Assembly (NCBI GenBank): GCA_019233975.1
Contig: JAFALY010000030.1
Coordinates: 65,550-129,549, forward strand
Reading direction: 5' to 3'
DNA: 64,000 nt
Origin: Alphaproteobacteria bacterium
GTDB taxonomy: Bacteria; Pseudomonadota; Alphaproteobacteria; UBA9219
Shown here: one piece after another, positions 49,290-59,531 of the stretch
Numbering within the stretch: position 1 is the first letter of the stretch
Layout: every line of letters begins with the position of its first letter
The notes under the pieces: model-generated
Databases searched by the model: none
Told to the model about the DNA's origin: nothing
The model's input: only the letters and a program-made list of their open reading frames with translations
Program-made: the position numbers and the translations under genes

Positions 49290-49898
49290 AACCTTACGCA
49301 TGTAATCCGCCAACAGGGCAACCGCCTGCGCGCGATGACTTATGGTGTGTTTTTCTACTTCTGGCATCTCACCGAATGTGCGCATATCCCCCTGGGGCAC
49401 AAAGCATGGATCATAACCAAACCCCAAGCTGCCGCGTGGCGGCCATGTCATGGCGCCTTCACACCGTCCTTCAAAAACATGCTCCCTGCCGTCTGGGTCG
49501 ATGAGTGCCAGAACGCATATAAAATACGCGCTGCGATCATTGGTGTTAGCGAGCCCATCATGTACGCGCCGCATCGCCATCTGAAAATCTTTCTGGGGTC
49601 CCGCCCAACGGGCAGAATAAAGCCCGGGGTCACCACCCAAGGCGTTGACGCAAAGCCCACTGTCATCTGCCAGGGTCCAATACCCTGCCCCGGCTGCGGC
49701 CCGCGCCTTCAGCAGGGCATTATCCGCAAAGGTTTGACCTGTTTCTTCCGGTTCAGGCAGGTTTAATTCGGCAGCGGATACAAAACTTTGCCAATAAGGG
49801 GCCAATAAGGCCCCAAATTCCTTGACCTTGCCCTTGTTATGCGTGGCCACGACCAAACGTCCCTGCATAAAAAAATCTATAGATTGTGACGTGGTCAT
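49275..49898 (-). CDS. rdgB: XTP/dITP diphosphatase (RdgB/HAM1)
   Basis: RdgB hydrolyses non-canonical purine nucleotides (XTP, dITP, ITP) to monophosphates, keeping them out of DNA. From the ATG at 49898 it is 207 residues. Motifs are [57 protein letters not shown] and the C-terminal [11 protein letters not shown] and [11 protein letters not shown]. The ribosome site AAAGGAAAAGCTT supports this start; an open frame to 49994 would cross the start of the divergent cheY-like gene. Confidence 0.95.
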   Translation of the reverse strand: MTTSQSIDFFMQGRLVVATHNKGKVKEFGALLAPYWQSFVSAAELNLPEPEETGQTFADNALLKARAAAGAGYWTLADDSGLCVNALGGDPGLYSARWAGPQKDFQMAMRRVHDGLANTNDRSAYFICVLALIDPDGREHVFEGRCEGAMTWPPRGSLGFGYDPCFVPQGDMRTFGEMPEVEKHTISHRAQAVALLADYMRKVSEVL

Positions 49899-49971
49899 AA
49901 GCTTTTCCTTTTCTTTAAGGATTATGGTTATGATATGAGTCTCATCCGTCTGACAACCCGATTTAAATCCT

Positions 49972-50388
49972 ATGCATTCATCACAACAACTCAAGATCCT
50001 GATCGTTGATGATCATTTTCTGGCGCGCCAGATTGTCACCAACGTCCTACGCGAACACAACATCGAAGCGGTTGATACGGCCACCAACGGCAACGAAGCC
50101 AAGGAAGCCATTTGCAACGCTTTCGAACAGCACAAGCCCTATGACATCGTGTTTCTAGACTGGAATATGCCGGGCATGGAAGGCATCGATGTCCTAGCCC
50201 ATTTCCGCGCCGACAGCCGGTTCAACAAAACGGCCTTTGTCATGTTGACAGCCGCCGCCGATCAAAGCGATGTCATTCGTGCAATCAAGGCTGGCGCCAC
50301 TGGCTATATCGTCAAGCCCGTTTCCCGCTCGACAGTCAGCAAGAAGCTGGTTGAAGTACAAGAGTGGTTGAAGAACGCGCAACGCTAA
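49972..50388 (+). CDS. single-domain CheY-like response regulator
   Basis: A 138-residue receiver with all phosphorylation-site residues: D13/D14 (LIVDDHF), phospho-acceptor D63 ([12 protein letters not shown]), T93 (MLTAAAD) and K115 ([10 protein letters not shown]). There is no output domain, so it acts by binding a partner such as FliM, a kinase or a phosphotransferase. The Y/F switch position is the Tyr of GYIVKP. No chemotaxis genes are adjacent; flagellar switch and receptor genes are at 0.5 and 17 kb. Its stop abuts the convergent pagL. Confidence 0.93.
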   Translation: MHSSQQLKILIVDDHFLARQIVTNVLREHNIEAVDTATNGNEAKEAICNAFEQHKPYDIVFLDWNMPGMEGIDVLAHFRADSRFNKTAFVMLTAAADQSDVIRAIKAGATGYIVKPVSRSTVSKKLVEVQEWLKNAQR

Positions 50389-50952
50389 TCAGTAACGATG
50401 CGGCGTATCTAACGGCACATGCAGATAGATACCTGCAATTTCAGCACCGGGATTGCGCCCAGTGATATGGGCGTTTGATATATGACTGGCTTGCAACGTC
50501 AGGCGTGTCTGATCCGTAAAACGCCAACCGACTTCCGCCTGTGACCTGAATTCTATCACGGACCCCATCGGCTGCATGGCGCCGGGATAGAATAACCCCA
50601 CCCCCTCGCTCCATGTAAAAATGCCATGCGGCCCCATATACAGGTCCATGCCAAGCCCGCCCATGCCGTAAAGGGCGCCGCGGCTAGTGGTTTCTGTTGC
50701 AAAGATGGGATGTACCTGCACCGAATGGTCCCAACGCTGCCATGACGGTTGCAACATGGGCAACAGGGATGTACCCCAACGATATTCAAAACGAAAATCT
50801 GCGGATTCTCTATGGCTCTCGGTTTTATCGAAGTCCATATAACCGACGCTAAAGGAAAAAAGGTCTGCTTGACGTATGGCCTGCGCCTGTACGGACATGG
50901 GCAATACGCACCCACAGATGAGTAGCAACATCCAGCCTATAATGCGCACCAT
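50389..50952 (-). CDS. pagL: lipid A 3-O-deacylase (PagL-like)
   Basis: PagL is an outer-membrane beta-barrel that removes the 3-O acyl chain of lipid A. From the ATG at 50952 it is 187 residues. A signal peptide (MVRIIGWMLLLICGCVLP, cleaved near VQAQA) precedes alternating amphipathic strands. The active-site residues H157, S159 (ASHISNAHI) and E171 (NPGAEIAG) have the same +2/+12 spacing as the His126-Ser128-Glu140 triad of characterised PagL. It lies 64 bases after pepN on the same strand. Its presence implies that lipid A is remodelled in this organism. Confidence 0.88.
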   Translation of the reverse strand: MVRIIGWMLLLICGCVLPMSVQAQAIRQADLFSFSVGYMDFDKTESHRESADFRFEYRWGTSLLPMLQPSWQRWDHSVQVHPIFATETTSRGALYGMGGLGMDLYMGPHGIFTWSEGVGLFYPGAMQPMGSVIEFRSQAEVGWRFTDQTRLTLQASHISNAHITGRNPGAEIAGIYLHVPLDTPHRY

Positions 50953-51016
50953 GTTTGCCCCGCAAGAATCAGGTTCGGACATTGTGCCCATCCCCCGCCT
51001 GCTGGCAAGGGTGCAT

Positions 51017-53632
51017 TTAGGCCTTCAGACTTTTATTGACAATTTCCGATACGCTGGACGACAACTTCTTGTGCGCTGCAATGCGGCGCAGCTCGGTCTG
51101 CATCAACTTCTGCCGCTTCAGCTCATAATCGCGCCAACGGGCAAAGCCTTTCGCCAGTCGCGCCGCGCTGTCCGGATTGAACGCATCAATATGCACAATC
51201 ATATCCGCAACAAACTTGTACCCGCTGCCATCCACCGCATGGAACCCGACAATGTTATTGGCAAACGCGCCAACCAAGGCCGAAATGCGGTTCGGGTTCT
51301 TACCATCATAGGCCGGGTGTTTTGTAAGGCGACGCACATCCTTCAGTACATTCTTACGCTTCGCGCGCGCCTGTGCTGCAAACCAACTATCCATGATGGT
51401 TGGCGCGTTGCCCCAACGCTTTTCAAACAACGCAAAGGCTTCATCACGTTCGACGGTCTTTGTGCTGGACAAAATACCGAGACCGGCAACCTGATCCGTC
51501 ATATTGGTTGACTGGATAGCGGTTGCCATAATCAGTTTACGCGTTGCGACCTCTTCATCCTGCGCCAAATAAGCCAGGCACAAATTCTTCAGGCTACGCT
51601 TACCCATGCTGACGCCGTCTGTCGCCTTGGACGACAAGGTTTTAAGCTGGCCATAAACATGTTCGATATCCGGACGCAGGGCATAAGCAATGCGCAACAT
51701 CATGGCCTTGCGCGCATCAACCAGAGCATCCGGGTCGATTTTCTGGCCGCCTGCTACCTGCGCCAGCCCCAACTCGCCTTCGGTCGGCAAGGACAGAACC
51801 ATAGCGCGGAAATCGGCATCCAATTTCTCATCGCGCAGAACGGCGCGCAGACCGTCCATCAACGCATCCGCTGTTTTCTCGGCAACTGTTTTGCCATTCG
51901 CGAGCGCCAGCATGTATTTGGTCAGAAGCTTGACGCTTGCTTCCCAACGGCAGAACGCATCGCTGTCATGCGCCAGCAGGAACAGCAATTCCTGATCCGT
52001 ATACGGATAATCGAGGCGCACGGGCGCCGAGAAGTCGCGCAAAAGTGACAGAACCGGCCTGGTCTTGACGTTGTTAAAGACAAATTCCTGCGCTGGTTTC
52101 TTCAGTTCCAGAATGCGGGTCGGAATCATATTCCGACCTTTTTCATCCAGCAGGCCAACGGCCAGCGGGATATGTAGCGGCTGCTTCTTTTTCTGATCTG
52201 CCGTGGGTTTTGTCTTCTGTTTAACAGACAGATGCAGTTTGCGCGTTTTGGCGTCATAGCGGCTGCGCACTGTCACGGTCGGCGTGCCGGACTGGCTGTA
52301 CCACAGCATAAACTGGCGCAGGTCTATTTTGTTCGCGTCCGCCATGGCTTTGACGAAGTCGTCGCAGGTCACGGCCTGTCCGTCATGACGTTTAAAGTAC
52401 AAATCCATGCCCTTGCGGAACCCTTTTTTGCCCACAAGCGTCTGGATCATACGAATGACTTCCGATCCCTTTTCATACACGGTCGCCGTATAGAAATTGC
52501 GGATGGATTGATATTTGTCGGGTCGCACGGGGTGCGACATGGCGCCCGCATCCTCGGCAAACTGAACGTTACGCATCATGCGTACATTACCCAGACGCTC
52601 GACCGGGATGGAATTCATGTCACCCATAAATTCCTGTTCGCGGAACACGGTCAAGCCTTCCTTCAGGCTCAGTTGGAACCAATCGCGGCAGGTGACGCGG
52701 TCACCGGTCCAGTTATGGAAATATTCATGCCCGACGACGCGCTGAATGAACGAGATAATGTTATCCGAAGCGGTTTCGGCACGCCCCAGAACGCATACAT
52801 CGTTAAAGATGTTCAACCCTTTGTTTTCCATCGCCCCCGAATTAAAGTTAGGCGTGGACACGATCATAAAGCGGTCAAGGTCATATTCGAGGCCGAATAC
52901 GTCTTCGTCCCATTTCATGGCCTGCTTGATAGCGCGCATGGCAAAGGCCGTTTCCGGCTTCTTGCCCTTTGCAACATACATTTCAATCGCAACCTTGCGG
53001 CGTGAACGCGTGACAAAACTATCCGTGACCTTGTCCAGATCCCCCGCCACAACGGCGAACAGATAGCACGGCTTCGGGAACGGGTCGTGCCACACGGCAA
53101 AATGACGACCATTCTTTTCCTTGCCGGTACTGACCGGATTACCATTCGACAGCAGGATGGGATATTTTTTGCGGTCAGCATGCAGCGTAACCGTAAAGAC
53201 GGTCAGCACATCCGGACGGTCAAGCGCATAGATGATTTTGCGGAACCCTTCGGATTCGCATTGCGTGTTGAGCATATTACCCGCCGCATACAGGCCGTAT
53301 AATTCCGTGTTTTCATAGGGGTTGTGCGTGCTGGCGACCTCAAGTGTAAACGCGCGCGCCTTGATGTTTGGGATCGTCAAATCCTTGTCTGTCAGTTTGT
53401 ATTCCTTGTGCGACAGAACCGTGCCGTCCAGCGTCACGCCCATCAGGCGTTGCTTCTCACCGTTCAAAACCAGCGACGCGTTCTTGTTTTTGCTTTTGGG
53501 ATTACGGCGCATGTTGTAACGCGCGGTAACGCGGGCATGGTCATCGCGAATGTCGATATCGACAACGGCCTGGTCAATTAGAAAATCAGGCGGTGTATAG
53601 TCGGCCAGACGTTTTTCGATGAGTTTAGACAT
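51017..53632 (-). CDS. pepN: aminopeptidase N
   Basis: An M1 zinc metallopeptidase of 871 residues that removes N-terminal residues from peptides in the cytoplasm. It has the substrate-recognition motif GAMENKGLNIF and the zinc site VVGHEYFHNWTGDRVTCRDW followed by LSLKEGLTVF, giving HExxH-x18-E. The C-terminal helical domain, with VDGSGYKFVADMIVHIDAFN and ARWRDYELKRQKLM near the end, matches the E. coli-type PepN. The ribosome site GGGG lies 8 bases before the ATG. pagL follows on the same strand. Confidence 0.97.
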   Translation of the reverse strand: MSKLIEKRLADYTPPDFLIDQAVVDIDIRDDHARVTARYNMRRNPKSKNKNASLVLNGEKQRLMGVTLDGTVLSHKEYKLTDKDLTIPNIKARAFTLEVASTHNPYENTELYGLYAAGNMLNTQCESEGFRKIIYALDRPDVLTVFTVTLHADRKKYPILLSNGNPVSTGKEKNGRHFAVWHDPFPKPCYLFAVVAGDLDKVTDSFVTRSRRKVAIEMYVAKGKKPETAFAMRAIKQAMKWDEDVFGLEYDLDRFMIVSTPNFNSGAMENKGLNIFNDVCVLGRAETASDNIISFIQRVVGHEYFHNWTGDRVTCRDWFQLSLKEGLTVFREQEFMGDMNSIPVERLGNVRMMRNVQFAEDAGAMSHPVRPDKYQSIRNFYTATVYEKGSEVIRMIQTLVGKKGFRKGMDLYFKRHDGQAVTCDDFVKAMADANKIDLRQFMLWYSQSGTPTVTVRSRYDAKTRKLHLSVKQKTKPTADQKKKQPLHIPLAVGLLDEKGRNMIPTRILELKKPAQEFVFNNVKTRPVLSLLRDFSAPVRLDYPYTDQELLFLLAHDSDAFCRWEASVKLLTKYMLALANGKTVAEKTADALMDGLRAVLRDEKLDADFRAMVLSLPTEGELGLAQVAGGQKIDPDALVDARKAMMLRIAYALRPDIEHVYGQLKTLSSKATDGVSMGKRSLKNLCLAYLAQDEEVATRKLIMATAIQSTNMTDQVAGLGILSSTKTVERDEAFALFEKRWGNAPTIMDSWFAAQARAKRKNVLKDVRRLTKHPAYDGKNPNRISALVGAFANNIVGFHAVDGSGYKFVADMIVHIDAFNPDSAARLAKGFARWRDYELKRQKLMQTELRRIAAHKKLSSSVSEIVNKSLKA

Positions 53633-53699
53633 GGCAATTTCCCCAAAAGATAACGGGTAATGTTAGAACGCTTAAACCTTACAAAAGATTTAACGTGCC

Positions 53700-54101
53700 C
53701 TAGGTAACCGTGAAGCTTTCGCCGCAACCGCAGCGTCCCGTTTCATTCGGATTGATGAAGTCGAAGCCTGAGCGTGTAGGCGTTTCAACATAGTCCATCG
53801 TGGAACCGACGATATAAAGCGTGGCCTTGGGATCAACCACAACCGTTACGCCATGCTGTGTGACGACATCGGCAAATTTCGGCCTGTCAGCCAGATGGTC
53901 AAGATATTGCAGATCGTAACGCAGGCCGGAGCAACCCTTGCTGGTGACCCCGATGATAACGGCCTCCGGCTGCGGTGATTTTTGCGACAATAAATATTTC
54001 ACGCGTTCGGCGGCAGCCGGCGTAATGACCAATATCTGCGGCGGCGCCTGCAAAGGCGGCATGGTGGCCTGTTCCGGCCCGGATATATTGTCGATCGTCA
54101 T
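53700..54101 (-). CDS. sufA: A-type iron-sulfur carrier (HesB/IscA/SufA)
   Basis: A 133-residue carrier that receives Fe-S clusters from the SUF scaffold and passes them to target proteins. The three conserved cysteines are in TSKGCSGLRYDL and GRCGCGESF. An N-terminal extension of about 20 residues is Pro/Gln-rich. It is the last gene of the operon sufR-B-C-D-S-U-T-A, 9 bases after sufT. No terminator hairpin is visible in the 67 bases before pepN. Confidence 0.95.
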   Translation of the reverse strand: MTIDNISGPEQATMPPLQAPPQILVITPAAAERVKYLLSQKSPQPEAVIIGVTSKGCSGLRYDLQYLDHLADRPKFADVVTQHGVTVVVDPKATLYIVGSTMDYVETPTRSGFDFINPNETGRCGCGESFTVT

Positions 54102-54110
54102 GCGCCCCCC

Positions 54111-54497
54111 TTAAAACATATTCAATTGCAACCTGGCTTCATCCGTCATGCGCGAATTATCCCACGGCGGCGACCAAACCAGTTCAACCTGAACATCGCC
54201 GACATCCGGCACACGCTGCACAGCCTGCTGCACCATGGCGGGCATTTGCCCCGCGACAGGGCAATTTGGCGTCGTCAACGTCATGGTGATGGCAACATCG
54301 GCCTTGCCACCATCGGTCGGCTTAATATCGACTGCGTAAATCAGACCCAGATCATAGACATTCACCGGGATCTCGGGATCGAAAACGGTGCGTATTTCAT
54401 TGATGACTTTTTCACCAATGGTATTGACGACATCCATAACGGCTTCCGGTGAAGCCATTTCTGTCAGCGGTGCCTGTATTGCGTTTTCCTGCGTCAT
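54111..54497 (-). CDS. sufT: SUF-associated MIP18/DUF59 protein SufT
   Basis: A 128-residue DUF59 (MIP18) protein needed in some bacteria for Fe-S maturation under high demand. The signature is DPEIPVNVYDLGLIYAVDI and TLTTPNCPVAGQMP with the conserved Cys, then VELVWSPPWDNSRMTDEARL. It overlaps the sufU stop by four bases. An N-terminal stretch of about 35 residues is extra relative to the minimal domain. Confidence 0.94.
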   Translation of the reverse strand: MTQENAIQAPLTEMASPEAVMDVVNTIGEKVINEIRTVFDPEIPVNVYDLGLIYAVDIKPTDGGKADVAITMTLTTPNCPVAGQMPAMVQQAVQRVPDVGDVQVELVWSPPWDNSRMTDEARLQLNMF

Positions 54498-54955
54498 TCC
54501 GTGGATACCTTTTGTTCATCCTTCAACGCGGCCTGTAACGTGTGCCACGGTAATGTCGCGCATTTGACGCGCATCGGGTAATGGCGCACCCCGGCCAAAG
54601 CCTCGATACGGTCACGCGCATCTTCGTCAATGGTCGCGTCGTTTGTTTCACCACCCGTGCAGGCTGCGTGCATGTAATCGAACAAATGTTCGGCTTCCTG
54701 CACCGGTTTGCCTTTCAGCATTTCCGTCATCATGGAGGCCGACGCGACAGAGATCGCGCAACCGCTGCCCTGAAAGCCGATATCACGGATGATGTTACCG
54801 TCATCGACATAGAGATAGAGCGCCAGCCTGTCACCACACAGGGGGTTGTGGCCCAGCGCTTCATGATTCACCTGCCCCGGCTTCGCAAAATTGCGCGGAT
54901 GCTTGCTGTGATCCAGAATAAGGTCCTGATAAAGGTCGCGTAAATCGTCGCTCAT
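54494..54955 (-). CDS. sufU: SufU-type Fe-S scaffold or sulfur-transfer protein
   Basis: A 153-residue IscU-like protein of the SufU type. The three cysteines lie in NPLCGDRLALYLYV, FQGSGCAISVASASMMTEML and RVKCATLPWHTL, and D43 (CGD) is conserved. SufU takes sulfur from SufS; with sufS, sufB, C and D present, this is the SufSU rather than the SufSE arrangement. It overlaps sufS and sufT by four bases each. Confidence 0.95.
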   Translation of the reverse strand: MSDDLRDLYQDLILDHSKHPRNFAKPGQVNHEALGHNPLCGDRLALYLYVDDGNIIRDIGFQGSGCAISVASASMMTEMLKGKPVQEAEHLFDYMHAACTGGETNDATIDEDARDRIEALAGVRHYPMRVKCATLPWHTLQAALKDEQKVSTE

Positions 54956-56229
54956 GCAAATATCTCCTGCACCTTGTGCAGCGCCTGCGCCAAGGCATCG
55001 ACTTCTTCGTGTGTGTTATAAAGGCCAAAGGACGCGCGCGCCGTCGCTGGCACACCCAGGTGCTCCATCAAAGGCTGCGCGCAATGGTGGCCCGCGCGCA
55101 CGGCGACGCCCTGCCTGTCCAAAATGGTGCCGACATCATGCGGATGCGCGTTCTTCATGACAAAGGAGATAACACCGGCGCGTTGTGCATCGGCGCCGAT
55201 GATTGTCAGTCCATCAATGTGCGTCAGTTTCTGTAACGCATAGCGTACCAAGGTGTCTTCGTAATGCGCGATACGATCAAGGCCGATACCCGTCACATAA
55301 TCAATAGCGGCAGCCAAGCCAACCGCCTGCGTAATGGCAGGCGTGCCCGCCTCAAACCGGCCGGGCGGCGGTGCAAAACTGGTTCCCTCAAAGGAAACGG
55401 AGGCGATCATCCCCCCACCCGTCTGATAGGGCGGCATGGTGTTTAACAAAGCTTTTTTGCCATACAAAACGCCAATGCCCGTTGGACCATATAATTTGTG
55501 TCCTGAGAAAGCATAGAAATCCACATCCAGCGCGCGCACATCAACCGGCATGCGAGCAACAGCTTGACACCCGTCGATCAACACACGAATGGGCTGATCC
55601 TTCTTTTCATAGGCGCGAATGGCGGTGATGATTCTTTGCGCGGGCAGTAGTGTGCCGAGCGCGTTGGACACATGCGCAAACGCAACCATCCGCGTGCGTG
55701 GCGACAAAAGGCCCGCGATCGCTTCAACCGTAACCTCACCCACATCATTGATGGGGGCAACGCGAATGACGGCGCCGGTAGCCCCTGCCACCATTTGCCA
55801 CGGCACGATGTTGGAGTGGTGCTCCAGCGTGGTCAGAATAATCTCATCGCCCGCGCGCAGCTGACTGCGCCCCCAACTGGCAGCGACCAGATTGATGGCC
55901 TCCGTACCGCCGCGCGTAAAGACGATTTCATCGCGACTGGCTGCATTCAGAAAACGTGCAACCGTCTGGCGTGCTGCTTCATAACGTTCGGTCGCGCGCA
56001 CGCTCAATTCATGCACCCCGCGATGGATATTGGCATAGGCATGCGCCTCGAACTGCACCATCGCCTGCGTTACCTGTGCGGGGCGTTGCGTGCTGCCTGC
56101 ATTATCCAGATACACGAGCGGCTTGCCGTGAATTTTCTCGGCCAAAATAGGGAAATCGGCGCGGTACGCGTCAACGTCATAGGCCAGATTATGTTCCGGT
56201 GGAAATTCCAGACGTTCAGACATTTTCAT
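54952..56229 (-). CDS. sufS: cysteine desulfurase SufS
   Basis: A PLP enzyme of 425 residues that takes sulfur from L-cysteine for cluster assembly. Motifs are YLDNAGSTQRPAQVTQAM, VFTRGGTEAINLVAASWG, ILTTLEHHSNIVPWQ, FSGHKLYGPTGIGVLYGKK (with the PLP lysine) and AVRAGHHCAQPLMEHLG with the catalytic cysteine. The ATG at 56229 is chosen for its GGAGG ribosome site nine bases upstream (spacing within the sufD end); the next ATG at 56223 is an alternative. It overlaps sufD by 14 bases. Confidence 0.94.
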   Translation of the reverse strand: MKMSERLEFPPEHNLAYDVDAYRADFPILAEKIHGKPLVYLDNAGSTQRPAQVTQAMVQFEAHAYANIHRGVHELSVRATERYEAARQTVARFLNAASRDEIVFTRGGTEAINLVAASWGRSQLRAGDEIILTTLEHHSNIVPWQMVAGATGAVIRVAPINDVGEVTVEAIAGLLSPRTRMVAFAHVSNALGTLLPAQRIITAIRAYEKKDQPIRVLIDGCQAVARMPVDVRALDVDFYAFSGHKLYGPTGIGVLYGKKALLNTMPPYQTGGGMIASVSFEGTSFAPPPGRFEAGTPAITQAVGLAAAIDYVTGIGLDRIAHYEDTLVRYALQKLTHIDGLTIIGADAQRAGVISFVMKNAHPHDVGTILDRQGVAVRAGHHCAQPLMEHLGVPATARASFGLYNTHEEVDALAQALHKVQEIFA

Positions 56230-57292
56230 GAAACCATTCCTCCAGCAAAGCGGCGGCGACTTCATGCCCCTCACCCGCATGCAGATTTTCAACCACTTCA
56301 TCGGCAAAGGCACGCAGCAGCAAGCGACGCGCAGCCGCATCAGACAGCCCGCGCGAACGCAGGTAAAACAGCGCGTTGTCGTCCAAGTCACCAACCGTAC
56401 TGCCATGGCTGCATGAAACGTCATCTGCGTCGATTTGCAGTTCAGGCTTCGCGTTCATTTCCGCCTGATCCGACAGCAACAAGGCGCGGCTTAACTGCTG
56501 GCTGTCCGTTTTTTGCGCGTCCGGCGCGACGATGACCTTGCCCTGAAACACGCCGCGCGCGCTTTCGGTCAAAATAGTTTTGAAAAGCTGATTACTGGTG
56601 CCCTGCGGCGCTTCGTGCGTCACGCGCCATGTCGCGTCGCCATGTTCATGGCCCGCCAGCAGCATGACACCCGACAGGCTGCATTGTGCGTTCAGCCCCT
56701 GTAATCGCACATCCACTTCATGGCGAGTCAGGCGCGCATCTTTCAGAAGCGCGAAATGATGATAATGCGCGCCGCTCGCAACCGATACCTGCGTCCGCGT
56801 CAGGTGTACCGCAACGGCCTGTTGATGCATCAACTTGCTGTGTCGTAGTTTAGCCTGCGCCGACAGCGTGACATTCATTTCCACAACATGCGGTGCCGTA
56901 GCACTGCCAGCATGATGCTCAATGAGGGTAAGGCTGCTGCTCTCTCCCAACTCGATATACAACTGCACAGGTTCCGCCTGCGCAGTGTTGTCATAGGCAA
57001 AATGCAGCTCAACCGGCGTTGTCACCAGGCAATGACGACCACCCACCGTTATACGGCAGGCATTGTCACCCTCCACCTGAAACATACCGACAGGCAATTT
57101 TTCAAGGCGTGATGTGGCTGCATAATAGCGGCCATTCCGGAAAGCAATAACAGGATGCCCCGCCTCGCCGACCAAGGGCTGCACAGCCGTGTCCGGCGCA
57201 GAAATCGGCGTCGCCAATAGTTTTTCAAGCGGCGTGTAGCGCCAGCTTTCTTTTTGTACACGGCTGCGTTCAATCAGGGCGGCAAGCGTCAT
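56216..57292 (-). CDS. sufD: SUF scaffold subunit SufD
   Basis: SufD forms the SufBC2D complex that builds Fe-S clusters. From the ATG at 57292 the protein is 358 residues. The C-terminal beta-helix segments are FQGKVIVAPDAQKTDSQQL, LLSDQAEMNAKPELQIDADD and VSCSHGSTVGDLDDNALFYL, which carry the His used at the SufB-SufD interface. An open frame to 57511 overlaps sufC and is not protein-like. sufC precedes it by 16 bases. Confidence 0.95.
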   Translation of the reverse strand: MTLAALIERSRVQKESWRYTPLEKLLATPISAPDTAVQPLVGEAGHPVIAFRNGRYYAATSRLEKLPVGMFQVEGDNACRITVGGRHCLVTTPVELHFAYDNTAQAEPVQLYIELGESSSLTLIEHHAGSATAPHVVEMNVTLSAQAKLRHSKLMHQQAVAVHLTRTQVSVASGAHYHHFALLKDARLTRHEVDVRLQGLNAQCSLSGVMLLAGHEHGDATWRVTHEAPQGTSNQLFKTILTESARGVFQGKVIVAPDAQKTDSQQLSRALLLSDQAEMNAKPELQIDADDVSCSHGSTVGDLDDNALFYLRSRGLSDAAARRLLLRAFADEVVENLHAGEGHEVAAALLEEWFHENV

Positions 57293-57308
57293 GGCAACAC
57301 CCCGGCAA

Positions 57309-58058
57309 TCATGCGGCCTCCGGCGCAAAGGCTGCATAGCCTTTTGCTTCCAGCTCCAGCGCCAGTTCCGGCCCGCCTGAGCGTTGAATGCGGCCATAGG
57401 CCAGCACATGCACATAGTCGGGTTTAATGTAGTCCAGCAAGCGTTGATAATGCGTGATGACCAGCATGCTGCGGTCCGCGGCGCGCAGGGTGTTGACGCC
57501 TTCGGCCACAACCTTCAACGCATCGATATCAAGGCCGCTGTCCGTTTCATCGAGCACGCACAGTTTGGGCTCCAGCACCGCCATTTGCAGAATGTCGTTA
57601 CGCTTTTTCTCGCCACCCGAAAAACCGACATTGACGGCGCGTTTCAGCATTTCTTCGCTCATACCCAGCAATTTCGCCTTGGCACGCAGCAGCTTCAGCA
57701 TTTGCATGGCATCCAGTTCAGATTCACCGCGCGCCTTGCGGATGCTGTTCAACGCGGTCTTAAGGAAATTCATGTTGGTAACACCCGGAATTTCAACCGG
57801 ATATTGGAAGGCCAGAAACACACCGGCGGCTGCACGTTCTTCCGGCTTCATAGACAGAACATCCTGCCCGTTCAGCAGAACCTGCCCCTCTGTAACCGTA
57901 TAGCCATCGCGCCCCGACAGGACATAGGACAGCGTGCTTTTACCTGCGCCGTTCGGCCCCATGATCGCGTGTACCTCGCCCGCCTTTATCTCCAGATCAA
58001 GGCCCTTGAGGATCGGCTTACCATCAATTTCGGCGTGAAGATTTTTGATGCTCAACAT
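57309..58058 (-). CDS. sufC: SUF complex ATPase SufC
   Basis: SufC is the soluble ABC ATPase of the SufBCD complex. The 249-residue protein has Walker A MGPNGAGKSTLSYVLSG (about residues 33-49), the SufC-specific EERAAAGVFLAFQYPVEIPG, signature FSGGEKKRNDILQM and Walker B LCVLDETDSGLDIDAL, and the H-loop LVITHYQRLLDYIKPD. It lies three bases after sufB. Confidence 0.97.
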   Translation of the reverse strand: MLSIKNLHAEIDGKPILKGLDLEIKAGEVHAIMGPNGAGKSTLSYVLSGRDGYTVTEGQVLLNGQDVLSMKPEERAAAGVFLAFQYPVEIPGVTNMNFLKTALNSIRKARGESELDAMQMLKLLRAKAKLLGMSEEMLKRAVNVGFSGGEKKRNDILQMAVLEPKLCVLDETDSGLDIDALKVVAEGVNTLRAADRSMLVITHYQRLLDYIKPDYVHVLAYGRIQRSGGPELALELEAKGYAAFAPEAA

Positions 58059-58061
58059 GAC

Positions 58062-59522
58062 TTAACCTACGCTTCCTTCCAGACTGATGCCGACGAGCTT
58101 CTGCGCTTCGACGGCAAATTCCATCGGCAATTCCGCCAGCACTTCTTTGCAAAAACCGTTGACGATGAGGGCCATCGCCTCTTCGGCGTTCAGACCGCGC
58201 TGCTGACAATAAAACAATTGGTCTTCGCTGACCTTTGACGTGGTCGCTTCATGCTCAACACGCGCCGAAGGTTGCCGTGATTCAATATAGGGTACCGTAT
58301 GCGCGCCGCATTGGTCGCCGATCAGCAAGCTGTCGCACTGTGTGCGGTTGCGGGCACCCTTGGCGGTACGCAGCATGCGCACAAGGCCACGGTACGTGCT
58401 TTGCGCGCGCCCCGCGCTGATACCCTTGGCGATGATAGTCGAACGCGTGTTCTTGCCGATGTGGATCATCTTCGTGCCGGTATCGGCCTGCTGATAATTG
58501 TTGGTGATGGCCACCGAATAAAACTCGCCCACCGAGTCATCCCCCTGCAAAACGCAACTGGGATATTTCCACGTAATGGCGGAACCGGTTTCGACCTGCG
58601 TCCACGAAATTTTCGACCGCTTGCCACGGCACGCGCCACGCTTGGTCACAAAATTATAGATGCCGCCCTTGCCGTCCTTATCACCGGGGTACCAGTTTTG
58701 AACGGTTGAATATTTAATCTGCGCATCATCATGCGCGACCAGCTCAACCACAGCAGCGTGCAGTTGGTTTTCATCGCGCTTTGGCGCCGTGCACCCTTCA
58801 AGATAGCTGACATAGGCCGCGTCGTCGGCGATAATGAGCGTGCGTTCAAACTGCCCCGTATTTTCTGCATTGATGCGGAAATAGGTGGACAGTTCCATCG
58901 GGCAGCGCACCCCCTTGGGGATGTAGACAAACGAGCCGTCCGTGAACACGGCGGAATTCAGCGCAGCAAAGTAATTATCCGTCACCGGCACGACCGAACC
59001 CAGATAGCGCTGCACCAGTTCGGGGTGTGTTTTAACGGCCTCTGATATCGGGCAGAAAATGATGCCTGCGTCTTCCAGCGTTTTCTTGTAGGTTGTCGCG
59101 ACCGACACGCTGTCGAACACGGCATCAACCGCAATACGCGGCGTTACACCCGCCAGCACTTCCTGTTCACGCAGCGGAATACCCAATTTTTCATAGGTGC
59201 GCAGCAGTTCCGGATCGACCTCATCCAAGCTCTTGGGTTTGTTTTTCTGCTTGGGCGCGGCGTAGTAGGAAGCAGCCTGATAATCAATCGGCGGGTATTT
59301 GACCATCGCCCAATCCGGCTCTGCCATTTTCTGCCAATGGTGGAAGGCCTTTAACCGCCATTCCAGAAGCCATGACGGCTCCTCCTTCTTCGCAGAAATA
59401 AAGCGAATGGTGTCTTCACTTAATCCCGCAGGTGCCACTTCGGATTCGATGTCCGTCACAAATCCGTATTTATAGGATTGCTCGGCAATCGCGCTGGCGC
59501 GTTCTTTGGTCAATGCATTCAT
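58062..59522 (-). CDS. sufB: SUF scaffold subunit SufB
   Basis: SufB is the scaffold on which the cluster assembles. The 486-residue protein contains [80 protein letters not shown] and [20 protein letters not shown], which supply the conserved Cys/Glu ligands. It follows the Rrf2 regulator by nine bases and is the first structural gene of the operon. Confidence 0.97.
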   Translation of the reverse strand: MNALTKERASAIAEQSYKYGFVTDIESEVAPAGLSEDTIRFISAKKEEPSWLLEWRLKAFHHWQKMAEPDWAMVKYPPIDYQAASYYAAPKQKNKPKSLDEVDPELLRTYEKLGIPLREQEVLAGVTPRIAVDAVFDSVSVATTYKKTLEDAGIIFCPISEAVKTHPELVQRYLGSVVPVTDNYFAALNSAVFTDGSFVYIPKGVRCPMELSTYFRINAENTGQFERTLIIADDAAYVSYLEGCTAPKRDENQLHAAVVELVAHDDAQIKYSTVQNWYPGDKDGKGGIYNFVTKRGACRGKRSKISWTQVETGSAITWKYPSCVLQGDDSVGEFYSVAITNNYQQADTGTKMIHIGKNTRSTIIAKGISAGRAQSTYRGLVRMLRTAKGARNRTQCDSLLIGDQCGAHTVPYIESRQPSARVEHEATTSKVSEDQLFYCQQRGLNAEEAMALIVNGFCKEVLAELPMEFAVEAQKLVGISLEGSVG

Positions 59523-59531
59523 GGCCGCCCC

